Position numbers and translations under genes: made by a program. This document shows positions 1 through 9,699 of a stretch of DNA of 64,000 nucleotides, one piece after another. Origin of the DNA: Pestalotiopsis fici W106-1 (lineage: Eukaryota > Ascomycota > Sordariomycetes > Amphisphaeriales > Sporocadaceae); assembly GCF_000516985.1 (NCBI RefSeq), contig NW_006917100.1, forward strand, positions 1,353,490 through 1,417,489, written 5' to 3'. Numbering within the stretch: the first letter of the stretch is position 1; each line of letters begins with the position of its first letter. A model generated the notes under the pieces. The model was not told the DNA's origin, made no database searches, and worked only from the letters and a program-made list of their open reading frames with translations.

Positions 1-1085
1 CTGCATCAGACCGGTGCTCCAGACAACAATACCGGCGTCGACCTCTTCATTGCCATACTCCTGGATCTTGAGCTTAAGACAACCCTCGGTCTCCGTGTCT
101 GGTCGAATTCTGGTCAAGTGATGCTTGGTTTTCACTTGAATGCCTTCGCGTCGGAAAAGATCCATGGCATAATTGGCGAGTGTCTGATCAAACATTGGCA
201 GGACCTTGGGGGCCACATCGTAGACGGTAATGGCACTGAACTTGATGATGTCGGGATAGAGTTTCACCAAGTCCTCGTTGATCAAGTCATGCAACTCGGC
301 GGCGAATTCGATACCAGTGGGCCCTCCACCCACGACGGCAAAATGGAGCAGCTTCTTTCGCTCCTCATCCGTCGTCGTTGGCAAGGCTGCCTTCTCGAAA
401 CATTGCAACACCTTGAGCCGAATATTTCTGGCGTCGCTCACGTCCCGTAAGAAGTTGGCATATTCACGAACACCCTCAATGCCAAACGTCTGACTATACG
501 AGCCAACGGCGATGACTAATTTGTCATATGGAACCTCGAATATCTCTCCCTTTTTCTTCTGTATCGCAGAAGAGTCGCCAGAAGGAAGACGGGTTCGGGA
601 CGCCAAGTCTCCAGATGTGTTTGCTTCGACACGAATGACCTTTTTCGAAAAGTCAATGTCGTCGGCCCAACCCTGGTGGAAGTCGTCCAGCTCCAGCCTC
701 CTGGTAGACTCAATGGTGGCACGAAATTCCAGCGTACCGACCGACGTGCCTGCAAGCAAAGGGGTGAAGACAAAATATGACCGCGGTGAGATCATCACAC
801 GCTCATACTTTTTCGGGTCCAGATCGCGTGCAAATCCATATCCGGCCCATCCGGATCCCAGCACGACAACTCGTTCCTTCTTTGCTTGAATGCTGTTAGT
901 AGGAGGAACTTGAGGCGAATGCAATAAAAGGAAGACGACTTACTTTTGTTGGTCAAATCAACACTGATACAACGCGGCAATCCGGCAGAAACTCGATTAG
1001 GAGTTAATGCTACTCTGGTACACGGGCGTGCCGAAGTCGCAATATGACCCACGTTTACAATAGGTCGTCCACGGATTATAGGCAT
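1..1085 (-). CDS. Alternative (rotenone-insensitive) NADH:ubiquinone dehydrogenase, NDE/NDI type, 3' end off window
   Basis: This is a type II NADH dehydrogenase that passes electrons from NADH to ubiquinone at the mitochondrial inner membrane without pumping protons. Exon 1 is 944-1085 and exon 2 runs from 884 past the left edge; the intron 885-943 has a GTAAGT donor and a CTAAC branch point. The N-terminus is basic and Arg-rich, like a mitochondrial presequence. The first Rossmann motif VVVLGSGWAG follows the intron, and the second, VVGGGPTGIEFA, lies near 340-310. The C-terminus is off the window, so I cannot tell an external (NDE, sometimes EF-hand-bearing) from an internal (NDI) enzyme. 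An in-frame ATG at 1157 would add a hydrophobic leader; I prefer 1085. The gene is divergent from the MPP-alpha gene. Confidence 0.9.
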
Positions 1086-2032
1086 TTCGGAGTCAGAACT
1101 TGTATGACAACATACGATAATCATACAACAAAAGACGAGGAAAAAGATAGAATACACGTCAAATCCAGAAAATGAAACTCGGAAAAGAAAAAGGGAGAGA
1201 CATGGTCAAGTATTAGGAGTGAGTAATACGATAATGGGACGGGGCGTCCGGTTTTCGTTCCGGGACCTATAAACTACTTCCCATTTGGCCGATGACCTCT
1301 TGGCCAAGGCTTCTCGGGAAACAACTCGGGGAATCCACAAACTGCGAGACCGCCTCGCTTTGCGGGTTTACTGATGATTACTTATTGAAAACTTTATGCT
1401 CATGTTTAGACGGTGATGCGGGCATCATTGCTGGTTGGTGGTACACAAGTGGTAATAAGTGGTGGAGATGAGGGACAAATTTGTAGATGACTATTAATAG
1501 GCCCGTTCAAAAAAAGGCCCGTATGATCCCATACTTTTTCATTGCCGATCAGCGAAGACCGGATGTGCTGCGTGCGTTCTTTTTCCTTTTGTTGGGACTG
1601 TGTAATAGATACAGGCAATGTTATGTGCTCGGATCGGTTATAACATGTCCTCCACTTTAGATGCTGCATGGGAAAAGAGCCTCCTCGCTTTTGACTTGGC
1701 AATATCGCCAAGATGTGAGGGTGCGTGCAAAAGCATCACGAGTCTGTCAGAATTCTAGTTAGCCTAGAGGCGAGACAAGGGAAGAAAAAGGGCAAGTTTG
1801 GAGCATTGGCGGCCAATGAGGTCATGCGTCACTGGGCGTCCCCCGACGGCGCCGGCTGGCTCACTCAGCCCAGCCCAGCCCCGTTAAGTGCTAATCGATA
1901 ACAACTTTTTGCAAGAAAACTAAACGCGATGGCCGAACCGACCCCAGACGCCTTCCCGCTCGGCTCGAATGCAGGTCCATCAGCCAGCCGTGAGCAGCAG
2001 CAGCAGCAGTACATTTCACAACTGCAGTCATC
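1086..2032. promoter_or_regulatory. Shared divergent promoter region, NADH dehydrogenase / MPP-alpha
   Basis: This 0.95-kb gap separates two divergently transcribed mitochondrial genes. No credible ORF is present; the 101-codon frame at 1406-1711 has no recognisable features. An AATCGATAAC segment lies near 1891-1900 and a short AGC run (about 1995-2009) sits in the probable MPP-alpha leader. No TATA box is obvious. Confidence 0.4.
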
Positions 2033-3880
2033 ATGTTTCGCGCGGGCTCCTCCAGAATCTTGTCGAGGAACCTCGCGTCCTCGGCTAGATTTCAGCCCTC
2101 TTTACTGAGACCCTCGGTTGCGCGGGTATCGGCGCGGAGTCTAGCGTCCGTCAACATCCCATCACCCAAGGTATGTGTGACCACGGCGATCCAGCGGCTC
2201 CGATCAATGCTTCAAACGGGACCTCTACAAGTGCAATCTAACCCCTTTCTCCAGGAACCCACTGATCTCGACAACATTACCACACTGCCGAATGGCGTTC
2301 GGGTCGCATCCGAAGCCCTTCCTGGCTCCTTCTCTGGTGTTGGAGTCTACATAGAAGCCGGCTCAAGATTCGAGAACCCATATCTCAGTGGTGTCAGTCA
2401 CATTGTCGATCGTCTGGCCTTTGCTTCGACAGACAAGCGCAGCGGCGAACAAATACAAGAGACCGTCGAGTCTCTGGGTGGAAACATACAATGTGTCTCG
2501 AGCAGAGAATCCATGATGTACCAGGCCGCCACCTTCAACTCGGCCGTCCCGACGGCAACCGAGCTCCTCGCTGAGACGATACGGAACCCTCAAATTACCG
2601 AGGAAGAGGTCGCGCAGGAGTTGGCTACTGCCGAGTACGAAATCACAGAGATCTGGAAGAAGCCCGAACTCATTCTCCCGGAACTGGTGCACATGGCTGC
2701 CTTCAAGGACAACACGCTGGGCAACCCGCTTCTGTGTCCGGCCGAGAGGATACCCGAAATCAACAAGTCCGTCGTCGAAGCTTACCGGGAAGCCTTCTAC
2801 AGACCAGAGCGGACCGTCGTGGCTTTTGCTGGAGTACCTCACGCCGAGGCAGTGCAACTAGCTACGCAATTCTTTGGCGACATGAAGGCATCTGACCGGC
2901 CGGCACTTTCTAGGACAGGCTCCGAGACGTCTCTTGGCTCGACATCATCAGAAACCTCGGATGCTTCATCAGACAGCTTGTCCTCGTCGAGTGTATCTTC
3001 CACATCTTCTACTTCGTCGCAACAATCCAGCATATTATCCAAGATACCCCTTTTCAAGAACCTCTCCACTTCAGCATCAAACAATGCATCTGTGCTCGAC
3101 GCGAGCCAGCAATATCCCACTCAGCAGCAATTAATTGCCCCCGCGCAGTACACTGGCGGCTTCGTTTCACTCCCCTCTCAACCCCCGTCTTACAACCCCA
3201 TGCAGCCAGTCTTTACGCACATCCACTTGGCTTTTGAAGGTCTTCCAATCGCCTCTGATGATATCTACGCTCTGGCGACTCTGAACACGCTACTTGGTGG
3301 TGGTGGATCGTTCTCAGCTGGAGGACCTGGCAAGGGCATGTACTCTCGCCTGTACACCAATGTCCTGAACCAGCATGCGTGGGTGGAGTCGTGTGTGGCG
3401 TTCAACCACTCTTACACTGACTCGGGTCTGTTTGGTATCTCGGCAATGTGCATTCCAGGCAGGACCCAGGCCATGCTTGACGTCATGTGCCAGGAGCTGC
3501 GCGCCTTGACCCTCGAGACTGGCTTTGCCGCACTCGGACAGGTCGAGGTCAGCCGTGCAAAGAACCAATTGCGATCCAGTCTCTTGATGAACCTGGAGAG
3601 CAGAATGGTTGAGCTCGAGGACCTTGGTAGGCAAGTTCAAGTACACGGCCGAAAGGTTCCCGTGCATGAAATGTGCCGCAAGATCGAGGCTCTCACAGTG
3701 GAAGATCTGCGACGAGTAGCCCGTGAGGTGACTGGTGGTCTTGTCCAGAACCCCGGCGGCGGCAGTGGCCACCCCACTGTTGTGCTGCAAGAGGCCCAAA
3801 ACATTGGCTCAAACGCGAAATCGATGAGCTGGGAAGAGATCCAGGATAGAATCTATAGATGGGGTCTCGGCAGGAGGTAG
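2033..3880 (+). CDS. MAS2: Mitochondrial processing peptidase alpha subunit
   Basis: This is the non-catalytic, substrate-binding subunit of the matrix peptidase that removes presequences from imported proteins; it is an M16 family member. Exons are 2033-2170 and 2255-3880. The 84-nt intron is a multiple of three with no stop, so the frame reads through it, but GTATGT, CTAAC and CCAG are all present and removing it joins SPK to EPTDLDNITTLPNGVR. The product is 587 aa. The N-terminus is rich in Arg and Ser, as expected for a presequence. The metal site is degenerate (HIVDR near residue 95, in place of HxxEH), which is typical of alpha subunits, and the glycine-rich loop GGGGSFSAGGPGKG lies near residue 394. 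A Ser/Thr-rich insert of about 75 residues (about 265-340) separates the two M16 halves. Confidence 0.95.
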   Translation: MFRAGSSRILSRNLASSARFQPSLLRPSVARVSARSLASVNIPSPKVCVTTAIQRLRSMLQTGPLQVQSNPFLQEPTDLDNITTLPNGVRVASEALPGSFSGVGVYIEAGSRFENPYLSGVSHIVDRLAFASTDKRSGEQIQETVESLGGNIQCVSSRESMMYQAATFNSAVPTATELLAETIRNPQITEEEVAQELATAEYEITEIWKKPELILPELVHMAAFKDNTLGNPLLCPAERIPEINKSVVEAYREAFYRPERTVVAFAGVPHAEAVQLATQFFGDMKASDRPALSRTGSETSLGSTSSETSDASSDSLSSSSVSSTSSTSSQQSSILSKIPLFKNLSTSASNNASVLDASQQYPTQQQLIAPAQYTGGFVSLPSQPPSYNPMQPVFTHIHLAFEGLPIASDDIYALATLNTLLGGGGSFSAGGPGKGMYSRLYTNVLNQHAWVESCVAFNHSYTDSGLFGISAMCIPGRTQAMLDVMCQELRALTLETGFAALGQVEVSRAKNQLRSSLLMNLESRMVELEDLGRQVQVHGRKVPVHEMCRKIEALTVEDLRRVAREVTGGLVQNPGGGSGHPTVVLQEAQNIGSNAKSMSWEEIQDRIYRWGLGRR

Positions 3881-5189
3881 AAAAGTCGGATCATTGGTTG
3901 ATATAACACCATTATCTAGTCGGGGGAGACGCACTCGAGAGGTCTTGTACGATACAGCGAGGTTTCTGTGTACACATAGTTGCATCATAGCATCCATTCC
4001 ATGTACAACAGATACTACTTTAATGAGCATATGGGTCTGTAGAGCATCCAATCAATCAAGCTACAATAAAGCATCTAGGTGCTCTTTCCGTCTTGTCGAA
4101 ATGCAGAGTGTGCTTGTGTCAAATTTCCTTCCTACATTGTCCCTCAGGGCGTACAAGCGTCGTGTTTGGTTGCATTATAAGGAAGAGAAGGAATTCGAAA
4201 CTACCCCGAAGAATGAAAACTCAGGCACTGAACAAGATCGATCATTTGGAAACGAGATATGGTTTACTTGGTTTATTGAATGGAATCCATCAGATCCTAG
4301 GTTTTGAGAAAAGGGTTAGAGTTCCAGAGCACACAAGCTGTAACAAAGCATCGATGTTTTCTTTTCGAAATGTCGAGGTGTATCGTGTGCTCGTGCTACT
4401 GCTCTCCTTGTATGCGGTGGATTAGGATCAGCTCAATTAAGAATTTGAAATAAACATCAGCACAAAAGATAGAATTATAGATTCAAGATGAGCAAATGCA
4501 CATTCAAAAGCAAAATGGTCAAAATAATGCTCGAACCTCTTACAATTGATGTTTAGTATATTATAAAATAGAATAAATAAATTTGAAATGCCCTGATACT
4601 ATTTCCTTGTAGCTTGGGTATTCCGAGTAGAGAGTTGCTCGGCGCTAAGACTATTACTCGTACATTTGTGAGTTTGAATGATATGCTGACGAGCAACAAT
4701 AGTGAATGGAGCCCTTAGATGAGGGCCTCTGAGAAAATCTCAGTCGTTAAGCCAACCCAAATCACTGCCAATCTGATCAAACACTTTTCAGGGCGTACCC
4801 AGATACGAAGACTTGGAAACCCAAGATGTATTGAGAAGGCAAGAGCAGGTACGAAAGGCAAGGGCAGGTACGTTCCCCGTCTATCATTAGGCAACATTTT
4901 TGTCTCTACGTCAACCCACCAGAGTCTTCAATGTTTGTTTCATTTACATCTTGGTCATTCTCGCCCACTGTAGTGTAGATACTTTTTTCGACTCTTCATT
5001 TCCCATTGATCAAGAACAGGCTATTTTGCCGCTGGCGGTCACTGCTTGGGATTTCAGCAAAGCCAGTCAATTCCACAGTACGACACGGGATCAATACCCA
5101 CAATCTCGTTTCTCCCTCTTTGCATCTTCCAATCCGCTCACCAGCAAGGCCTCAGCAGGTGTTTATTAAGTACACAGCACCAGATCACG
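3881..5189. other. Intergenic, partly AT-rich, with a degenerate 65-nt direct repeat
   Basis: No gene is supported here. Two diverged copies of a roughly 65-nt segment occur at about 4055-4120 and 4330-4395, sharing the CAAGCT..AA.AAAGCATC core and a TCGAAAT..GTGTGCT..GTG end. The stretch 4430-4620 is markedly AT-rich, which could reflect old repeat-induced mutation. The overlapping short ORFs at 4719-5169 have no recognisable features and end before the next gene. Confidence 0.4.
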
Positions 5190-5890
5190 ATGGCAACTGA
5201 ACAGAACGCGTGGCCTCCAGGCGTGAGTGGTTCTGTCGTGTTCGACTTTGACGTGGCGATTTCAGAGATTCGCAACAAGCTGAGCCCGACCTTTTTGGAG
5301 AGAGGGTGGGCTGCAACTCTGTTCAAGGCTGCCAAGGAATGCAAAAACGAACTGAGCAAGTCGATAACTATCGAGATCTCTACTCTATATGTTCAGGTCA
5401 CTTTTCTTGACATCCTCTGGGAGCGTCTTTGTAAGTGGATGTGGCAAGCACGCAGAGAATAAGTATTAATATATGTCTAGTCGGTGCCGCTAATGGTTCC
5501 TCGCCCTGGAAAATGATTCGCCGCAAAATTAACTACAAAACTCGATTCGGCGAAGGTGACAAGGTTACGAAAAAGTCCAATTTCGACGGGCTCAGTATTG
5601 AAGCCGCAGCGGGAGAAGAACGCTTGTTCAAAGCTCTTTGCGGAGGGTTTGACGGTAGACCAAGAAATAGCAAGACTTCAATCAGCAAGCCAGAACTGTT
5701 TGGTCATTTTTTCAATGGAGCAATCGGCAGCACAGCTCCAGAGAATGATGTATAGTTTATCCCAATACTCCAGAATCAGGCTTTAACTGATGAATAGAGA
5801 ACTGGTCGCTCCGTGAAGAGAGATTCTGATATCAAGGAGGAGGGGCTCACCCCGAAGAGACCACGAACAGTCCACGAAACGCTATACTAA
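5190..5890 (+). CDS. Orphan protein, copy A of a tandem paralogous pair
   Basis: I do not recognise the family. The model is three exons, 5190-5430, 5481-5749 and 5798-5890, giving 200 aa. Intron 1 (50 nt, GTAAGT, phase 1) and intron 2 (48 nt, GTATAG, CTTTAAC branch, phase 0) match the positions and phases of the gene at 6581. Exon 1 is exactly 241 nt in both. Residues 11-80 align with copy B: FDFDVAISEIRNKL against LDFAVAIAEVRDKV, and a VQVTFLDILWERL end against IHVEFLNTLWREL. After exon 1 the copies diverge strongly apart from an SPW motif. Copy A ends basic (TPKRPR, a possible nuclear signal). There is no signal peptide or membrane segment. The weak GTATAG donor of intron 2 is the least certain point; without splicing the protein ends at 5755. 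Confidence 0.65.
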
Positions 5891-6580
5891 GCGACAAATC
5901 CAAAGAAAGATCCACGAAGAATTATCACGGCATTTTGTTGTTCGCAATTTTGGAGTGATGTAGGGGATTGAAATTTGTGGTTCATGGGTTTCAGTAGGGC
6001 AAGTTTTTCGCAAGAGGCATAGGAGACATGCAAAAGTACTGATACAAAGAGGATGTCAGCATGCCATAGTTAGACAGCTATGACAATCACTAGGAAGAAG
6101 AGGACCTCTCACATTCATCTTTTTTGTTACATTGACCCCCGCTTCATTGTAAAGCTCTAGTGAGATGTTTGACTTGATGTATAATCGCGAACCCTTAACG
6201 AAGACTGCTTTCGTGCTCGTACTTTCCGGCTCGCAGCCAAATGGGATGACCATCATTATACTGAGTACCCTAGACTGGCCGGTTCCAACTGAGCCAAAGG
6301 TTCATTTCACCGTTTGTCAAGAACCAGGTTTGCTCAAGGAACAAAAACATTTGCAAGTCATTTGCATTCTGGTTGTTCCCATATCTTACCGTTCCTTCCA
6401 TTTTCAACCTCTCTGTTGAGCTCAATCACCACTTGCGGCAATTGCGCAAGAATATCGCAACCAATTCTGCCACAACTCAACTCTGCCCTTCATCATCCTC
6501 ACCTTTAACCTTTTCTTTTCAGTCAACGGATCATCTTACTTGCCAACAATCCCAAGACCGCGACTCACAACAAGCACGCC
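5891..6580. other. Intergenic between the tandem orphan genes
   Basis: This 0.7-kb spacer holds no supported gene. It must contain the copy A 3' UTR and the copy B promoter. Pyrimidine-rich, CAA-containing sequence from about 6470 to 6580 looks like a leader. No TATA box or obvious repeat is seen. Confidence 0.4.
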
Positions 6581-7266
6581 ATGTCTTTGTATCAACCGTC
6601 GGGCTGGCTTCCGGGCATGACCTTGGACTTTGCTGTCGCCATCGCAGAGGTCCGTGACAAGGTAGGCCACTCGTTCCAGCAGGGAGAATGGAACACCGTG
6701 CTCTACAATATCATCAACGACTGGCTCTGCGACGAACGCAAACTCGACTACGGAGTCAACGTAGAGTACTCTCTCATGTACATTCACGTCGAGTTTCTCA
6801 ACACTCTCTGGCGAGAGTTGTGTAAGTCAAGTTGAGATATTGAGAATTCGGAAAGCGCGCAACTGACTGCTTCAAGACGGCCGCCTTGGTAGACCTTCAC
6901 CCTGGGCTCTCTTGGACCCCATGCTTTTTGAGAGCAACACCAAGAGCGACATCGTTCTCGAAGCAAAGCCTTTGCTCGACCATCTCTTGCACACCACTAC
7001 TCAAGACGACTTCATTCAAGTGCTCGCCAGTGGAAAGATTCCCGACAGCAAGGAAAGCGTCAAGGACGAGGACGAGGACGAGGTATATAGTATGCTCTCG
7101 TTCCTTTGTGTATCGCAATATCTACAAGAAACTGGACGCTAACAAAAAACCATGACAGGCTCCGTCAGCTGGTAGTTCGAGCCCAGAAACCGCCGAGAAT
7201 GAGTCGGAGGATGACTTGTTTGCTCGACAGCCTCCCACTTATCGATCTACTCTGAGAAGATGGTAA
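6581..7266 (+). CDS. Orphan protein, copy B of a tandem paralogous pair
   Basis: This is the paralogue of the gene at 5190, also of unrecognised function. Exons are 6581-6821, 6877-7082 and 7159-7266, giving 184 aa. Intron 1 has GTAAGT and ends TTCAAG; intron 2 has GTATAT and ends GACAG after a CTAAC branch. The conserved part is an amphipathic N-terminal domain of about 70 residues ending VEFLNTLWREL. The middle (SPWALLDPMLFES onwards) looks helical, followed by an acidic stretch KDEDEDED at the exon 2-3 border and a Ser/Glu-rich tail ending RSTLRRW. This acidic centre contrasts with the basic tail of copy A. No signal peptide or transmembrane helix is visible. The shared exon lengths and intron phases make a real gene pair likely even without a known family. 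Confidence 0.75.
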
Positions 7267-7950
7267 CAACACACAAATAACGCATCGGACCTACTCGCAT
7301 TTCACCAGTTGAACGACCCGGCACATTTCCCTTCAGAAGTTGTCTCTGGAGTCTAGCGTTTCGCAAGCAGTCAGGAGCACACAGAAGTCTGTCTACGTTG
7401 ATATGGGAGCAAGTCAGAAGGCATGGGTGGGCAGCTATGATAATCACTCGGAATTGCCAATGAGTCGGGAGAGCAGGAAGGGAAGAAGGAAGGAGCAAAA
7501 TGGAGAAAAAAGAAAAGAAAAGACGGCGTACTTACAAAGTGATCGCTGATGGCATTACGTTGCAAGGAACCCTTTCGATGACTTTATACTAGTCCCTAGT
7601 AGCCTCGAGAACCGTAATCAATTTTACAGATAATCCATGTCAAAAATATCACCTGGACCGCCATGAGTTGCACGTAACATCAGAGCATTGTATCATAGAA
7701 AATTAGGAGTCGATAATGTTTCAAGATGCCATTGAAAGACTTGTAAATAAGCCGGGTCTGCGCAGAATGGTATTGTGCTAACTTTTGATCTATATACTGG
7801 TATTCGTGTCCCATGATGCAAAAATGTATTTACAGAAAAGTCAAACTTGCTCAAGCGAAGATATCATATATCAACGTCTCAAAAGGCGAAAGCTGAACTG
7901 ATAAATCATTGGACTCCGGCCGGAAAAGGCAATGTGAAAAATGAGCACGT
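7267..7950. other. Intergenic, convergent 3' ends
   Basis: This stretch lies between two convergent genes (orphan B and the tannase). Purine-rich sequence (about 7470-7530, AGGAAGG/AAAAGAAAAG) and AT-rich sequence towards 7850 are present. The short ORFs are in overlapping frames on both strands and look like chance. Confidence 0.4.
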
Positions 7951-9699
7951 TTAGTAGACGGGCTGGAGCTTGAAGGCGTCAAAGGTGTAGGTCCAGCTGT
8001 CAATGGAGGCCTCGTCGCTGACGCAGTCAAAGGTGGAGCTGTTGCCCGACCAGAGAGGACGGAGGGGCCACTGGCAGAGCTGCTGGACCTCACCCTCGTA
8101 GGTGCCCGAGGAGACGGTGGCGTTGAGGTAGCTGGGAGTGACACCCTGCTCGACCCAGGCAATGATGGTGGCCATGTTGTCCTCGGGGTAGGGGCCGGGC
8201 TGGAGGGAGTTGGTACCGCAGTGGGCAGCACCGGGGATCAGGTAGAACTGGTACCAGTCGGCAAGAGCCTCCTGAGCCTCCTCGTCGGACAGGTCGGGGT
8301 ACATGACGGAGCGGACCGACTGCCAGTAGTGGACGGAAGAGGGCGAGGGAATACTGGGGTCAGACTCGCCGTGGTAGTGGAGCAGCTTTCCGCCAGTGGA
8401 CTGGAAGGGGGTGAGGTCGGGCAGGGTGGTCTGCAAGCTGTCGAGGTAACGGATCATACCAGTGTTCATCCAGTCGACGAGAGTGTCGTAGGTGACGTTG
8501 TTCAGGTCCGACAGGTTGTCGAGGTCGAGCAGCTGAACGAACTTGGTGACGTACTCACCACCAGTGGAGGGGATGTTGAGCTCGTACTCGCCAGTCTCGT
8601 TGTTGTAGGTAGGGTCGGCATCGCTGAGGTCGGAACCAATCTGCCACGAGAGGTAGGCACGCTTTCCGTCCGAGGAGTGGAGACCATCGTAGACGGCCTG
8701 GGCAATGGCCACGTCCTCAGCAGAGACGGTGCCGTTCTGGGCGGGGGTGGTGCTGGTCTGGCTGCCTTCAGCACGCTTGCTGAAGCCGAAACCAAGGGAG
8801 CTCGAAGTAGTGGCAGCGCAGTAGTACGACTGGCCAATGATGGAGGTGAGGTTGAAGTTGAGCTTGCAAAGATCAGTGCGAGAAATGACACCGTCGGTAC
8901 GGCCGTCAAGAGGGTCGCAAGCCTCAATGGTAGCGTTGACAATCTTGTCGAGAGCGCAGGGCTCGGGGAAGTAACCGGTAACCTGCTCAACGGTGGCAGG
9001 GTAGACGTGGTGAACCTGCTGCTGAGCAAATCGGAAAGCGGGAGCACCGGCGACGACACCATCGTACTCCTCACCCCAGCGCTGGACCTGGGACATACCC
9101 TCACGACCACCGTCAGAGCAACCCTCAAAGTAGGTGTAAATCTTGGTGTCGGTGGTCAGGGCGTAGAAACCCTGAGTGGTGGGCTTGCCAATCTTGGTGA
9201 GCTCACCAAGGGCAGTGTAAGCGAAAGCGTAGGTGGCATCCCAGTTGATGGAGCCGTTGCCGTAGAGGACCTTCTCGTCGTAGCTGTAGTCAAAGGCATC
9301 GTAGCCGGCCGAGGTGGCTCCGGAGGCGGCGCCGTAAGCGAGACCGCCGGTGGCATCGGAGGAGATGGAGAAGCCTCCACCACCAGCAAGGTACCAGCGG
9401 TTCTCAAAGTCGCTGGGGTCCGGGAAAGCTAGCTTGATGGGGATGACGTCGCCCTTGCCGGTGTGGGTATAGCTGACGGTGGCGTTGCAGTACGAGTAGG
9501 TCTCGGTGCTGCCCATGCCGGCGCTGGCATTGTAGACGGCGGCGGCCGTGACGGTCGAGGGCAGCAGCTCAATGCCGAGAAGGGTGCCGTTGGCGGGAAG
9601 AGCCGCCTGGACGTTGGAAACCGTGCAAAGATCGGCGAGCGAGGCAGCATTAGCAGATGCTGCCATGGCAGCCGCAGCTGCGCGGCAAGACTGGCGCAT
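7951..9699 (-). CDS. Tannase / feruloyl esterase family hydrolase (secreted)
   Basis: This is a serine esterase of the tannase/feruloyl-esterase family, which cleaves galloyl or feruloyl esters from plant material. It is a single exon of 582 aa; the frame extends to 9705 through GTG, but the first ATG is 9699. The short N-terminal Ala-rich stretch with Arg/Cys before it is a weak candidate signal peptide. The nucleophile motif GCSDGGREG puts the catalytic Ser near residue 195; the Asp lies in GESDPSIPSP near 445 and the His in GAAHCGTN near 493. The adjacent Cys residues form the family's CS-D-HC arrangement, in which a disulfide joins the Cys next to Ser and His. Many N-x-S/T sites fit secretion. 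Codon use is strongly biased to C/G-ending codons, which creates a 403-codon open frame on the opposite strand and suggests high expression. Substrate cannot be told from sequence. Confidence 0.9.
   Translation of the reverse strand: MRQSCRAAAAAMAASANAASLADLCTVSNVQAALPANGTLLGIELLPSTVTAAAVYNASAGMGSTETYSYCNATVSYTHTGKGDVIPIKLAFPDPSDFENRWYLAGGGGFSISSDATGGLAYGAASGATSAGYDAFDYSYDEKVLYGNGSINWDATYAFAYTALGELTKIGKPTTQGFYALTTDTKIYTYFEGCSDGGREGMSQVQRWGEEYDGVVAGAPAFRFAQQQVHHVYPATVEQVTGYFPEPCALDKIVNATIEACDPLDGRTDGVISRTDLCKLNFNLTSIIGQSYYCAATTSSSLGFGFSKRAEGSQTSTTPAQNGTVSAEDVAIAQAVYDGLHSSDGKRAYLSWQIGSDLSDADPTYNNETGEYELNIPSTGGEYVTKFVQLLDLDNLSDLNNVTYDTLVDWMNTGMIRYLDSLQTTLPDLTPFQSTGGKLLHYHGESDPSIPSPSSVHYWQSVRSVMYPDLSDEEAQEALADWYQFYLIPGAAHCGTNSLQPGPYPEDNMATIIAWVEQGVTPSYLNATVSSGTYEGEVQQLCQWPLRPLWSGNSSTFDCVSDEASIDSWTYTFDAFKLQPVY

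Noticed and set aside
8221..9432. 403-codon open frame on the plus strand
   Set aside because: It lies fully antisense to the tannase gene, is Val/Gly/Glu-rich low complexity, and follows from the biased codons of the real gene.
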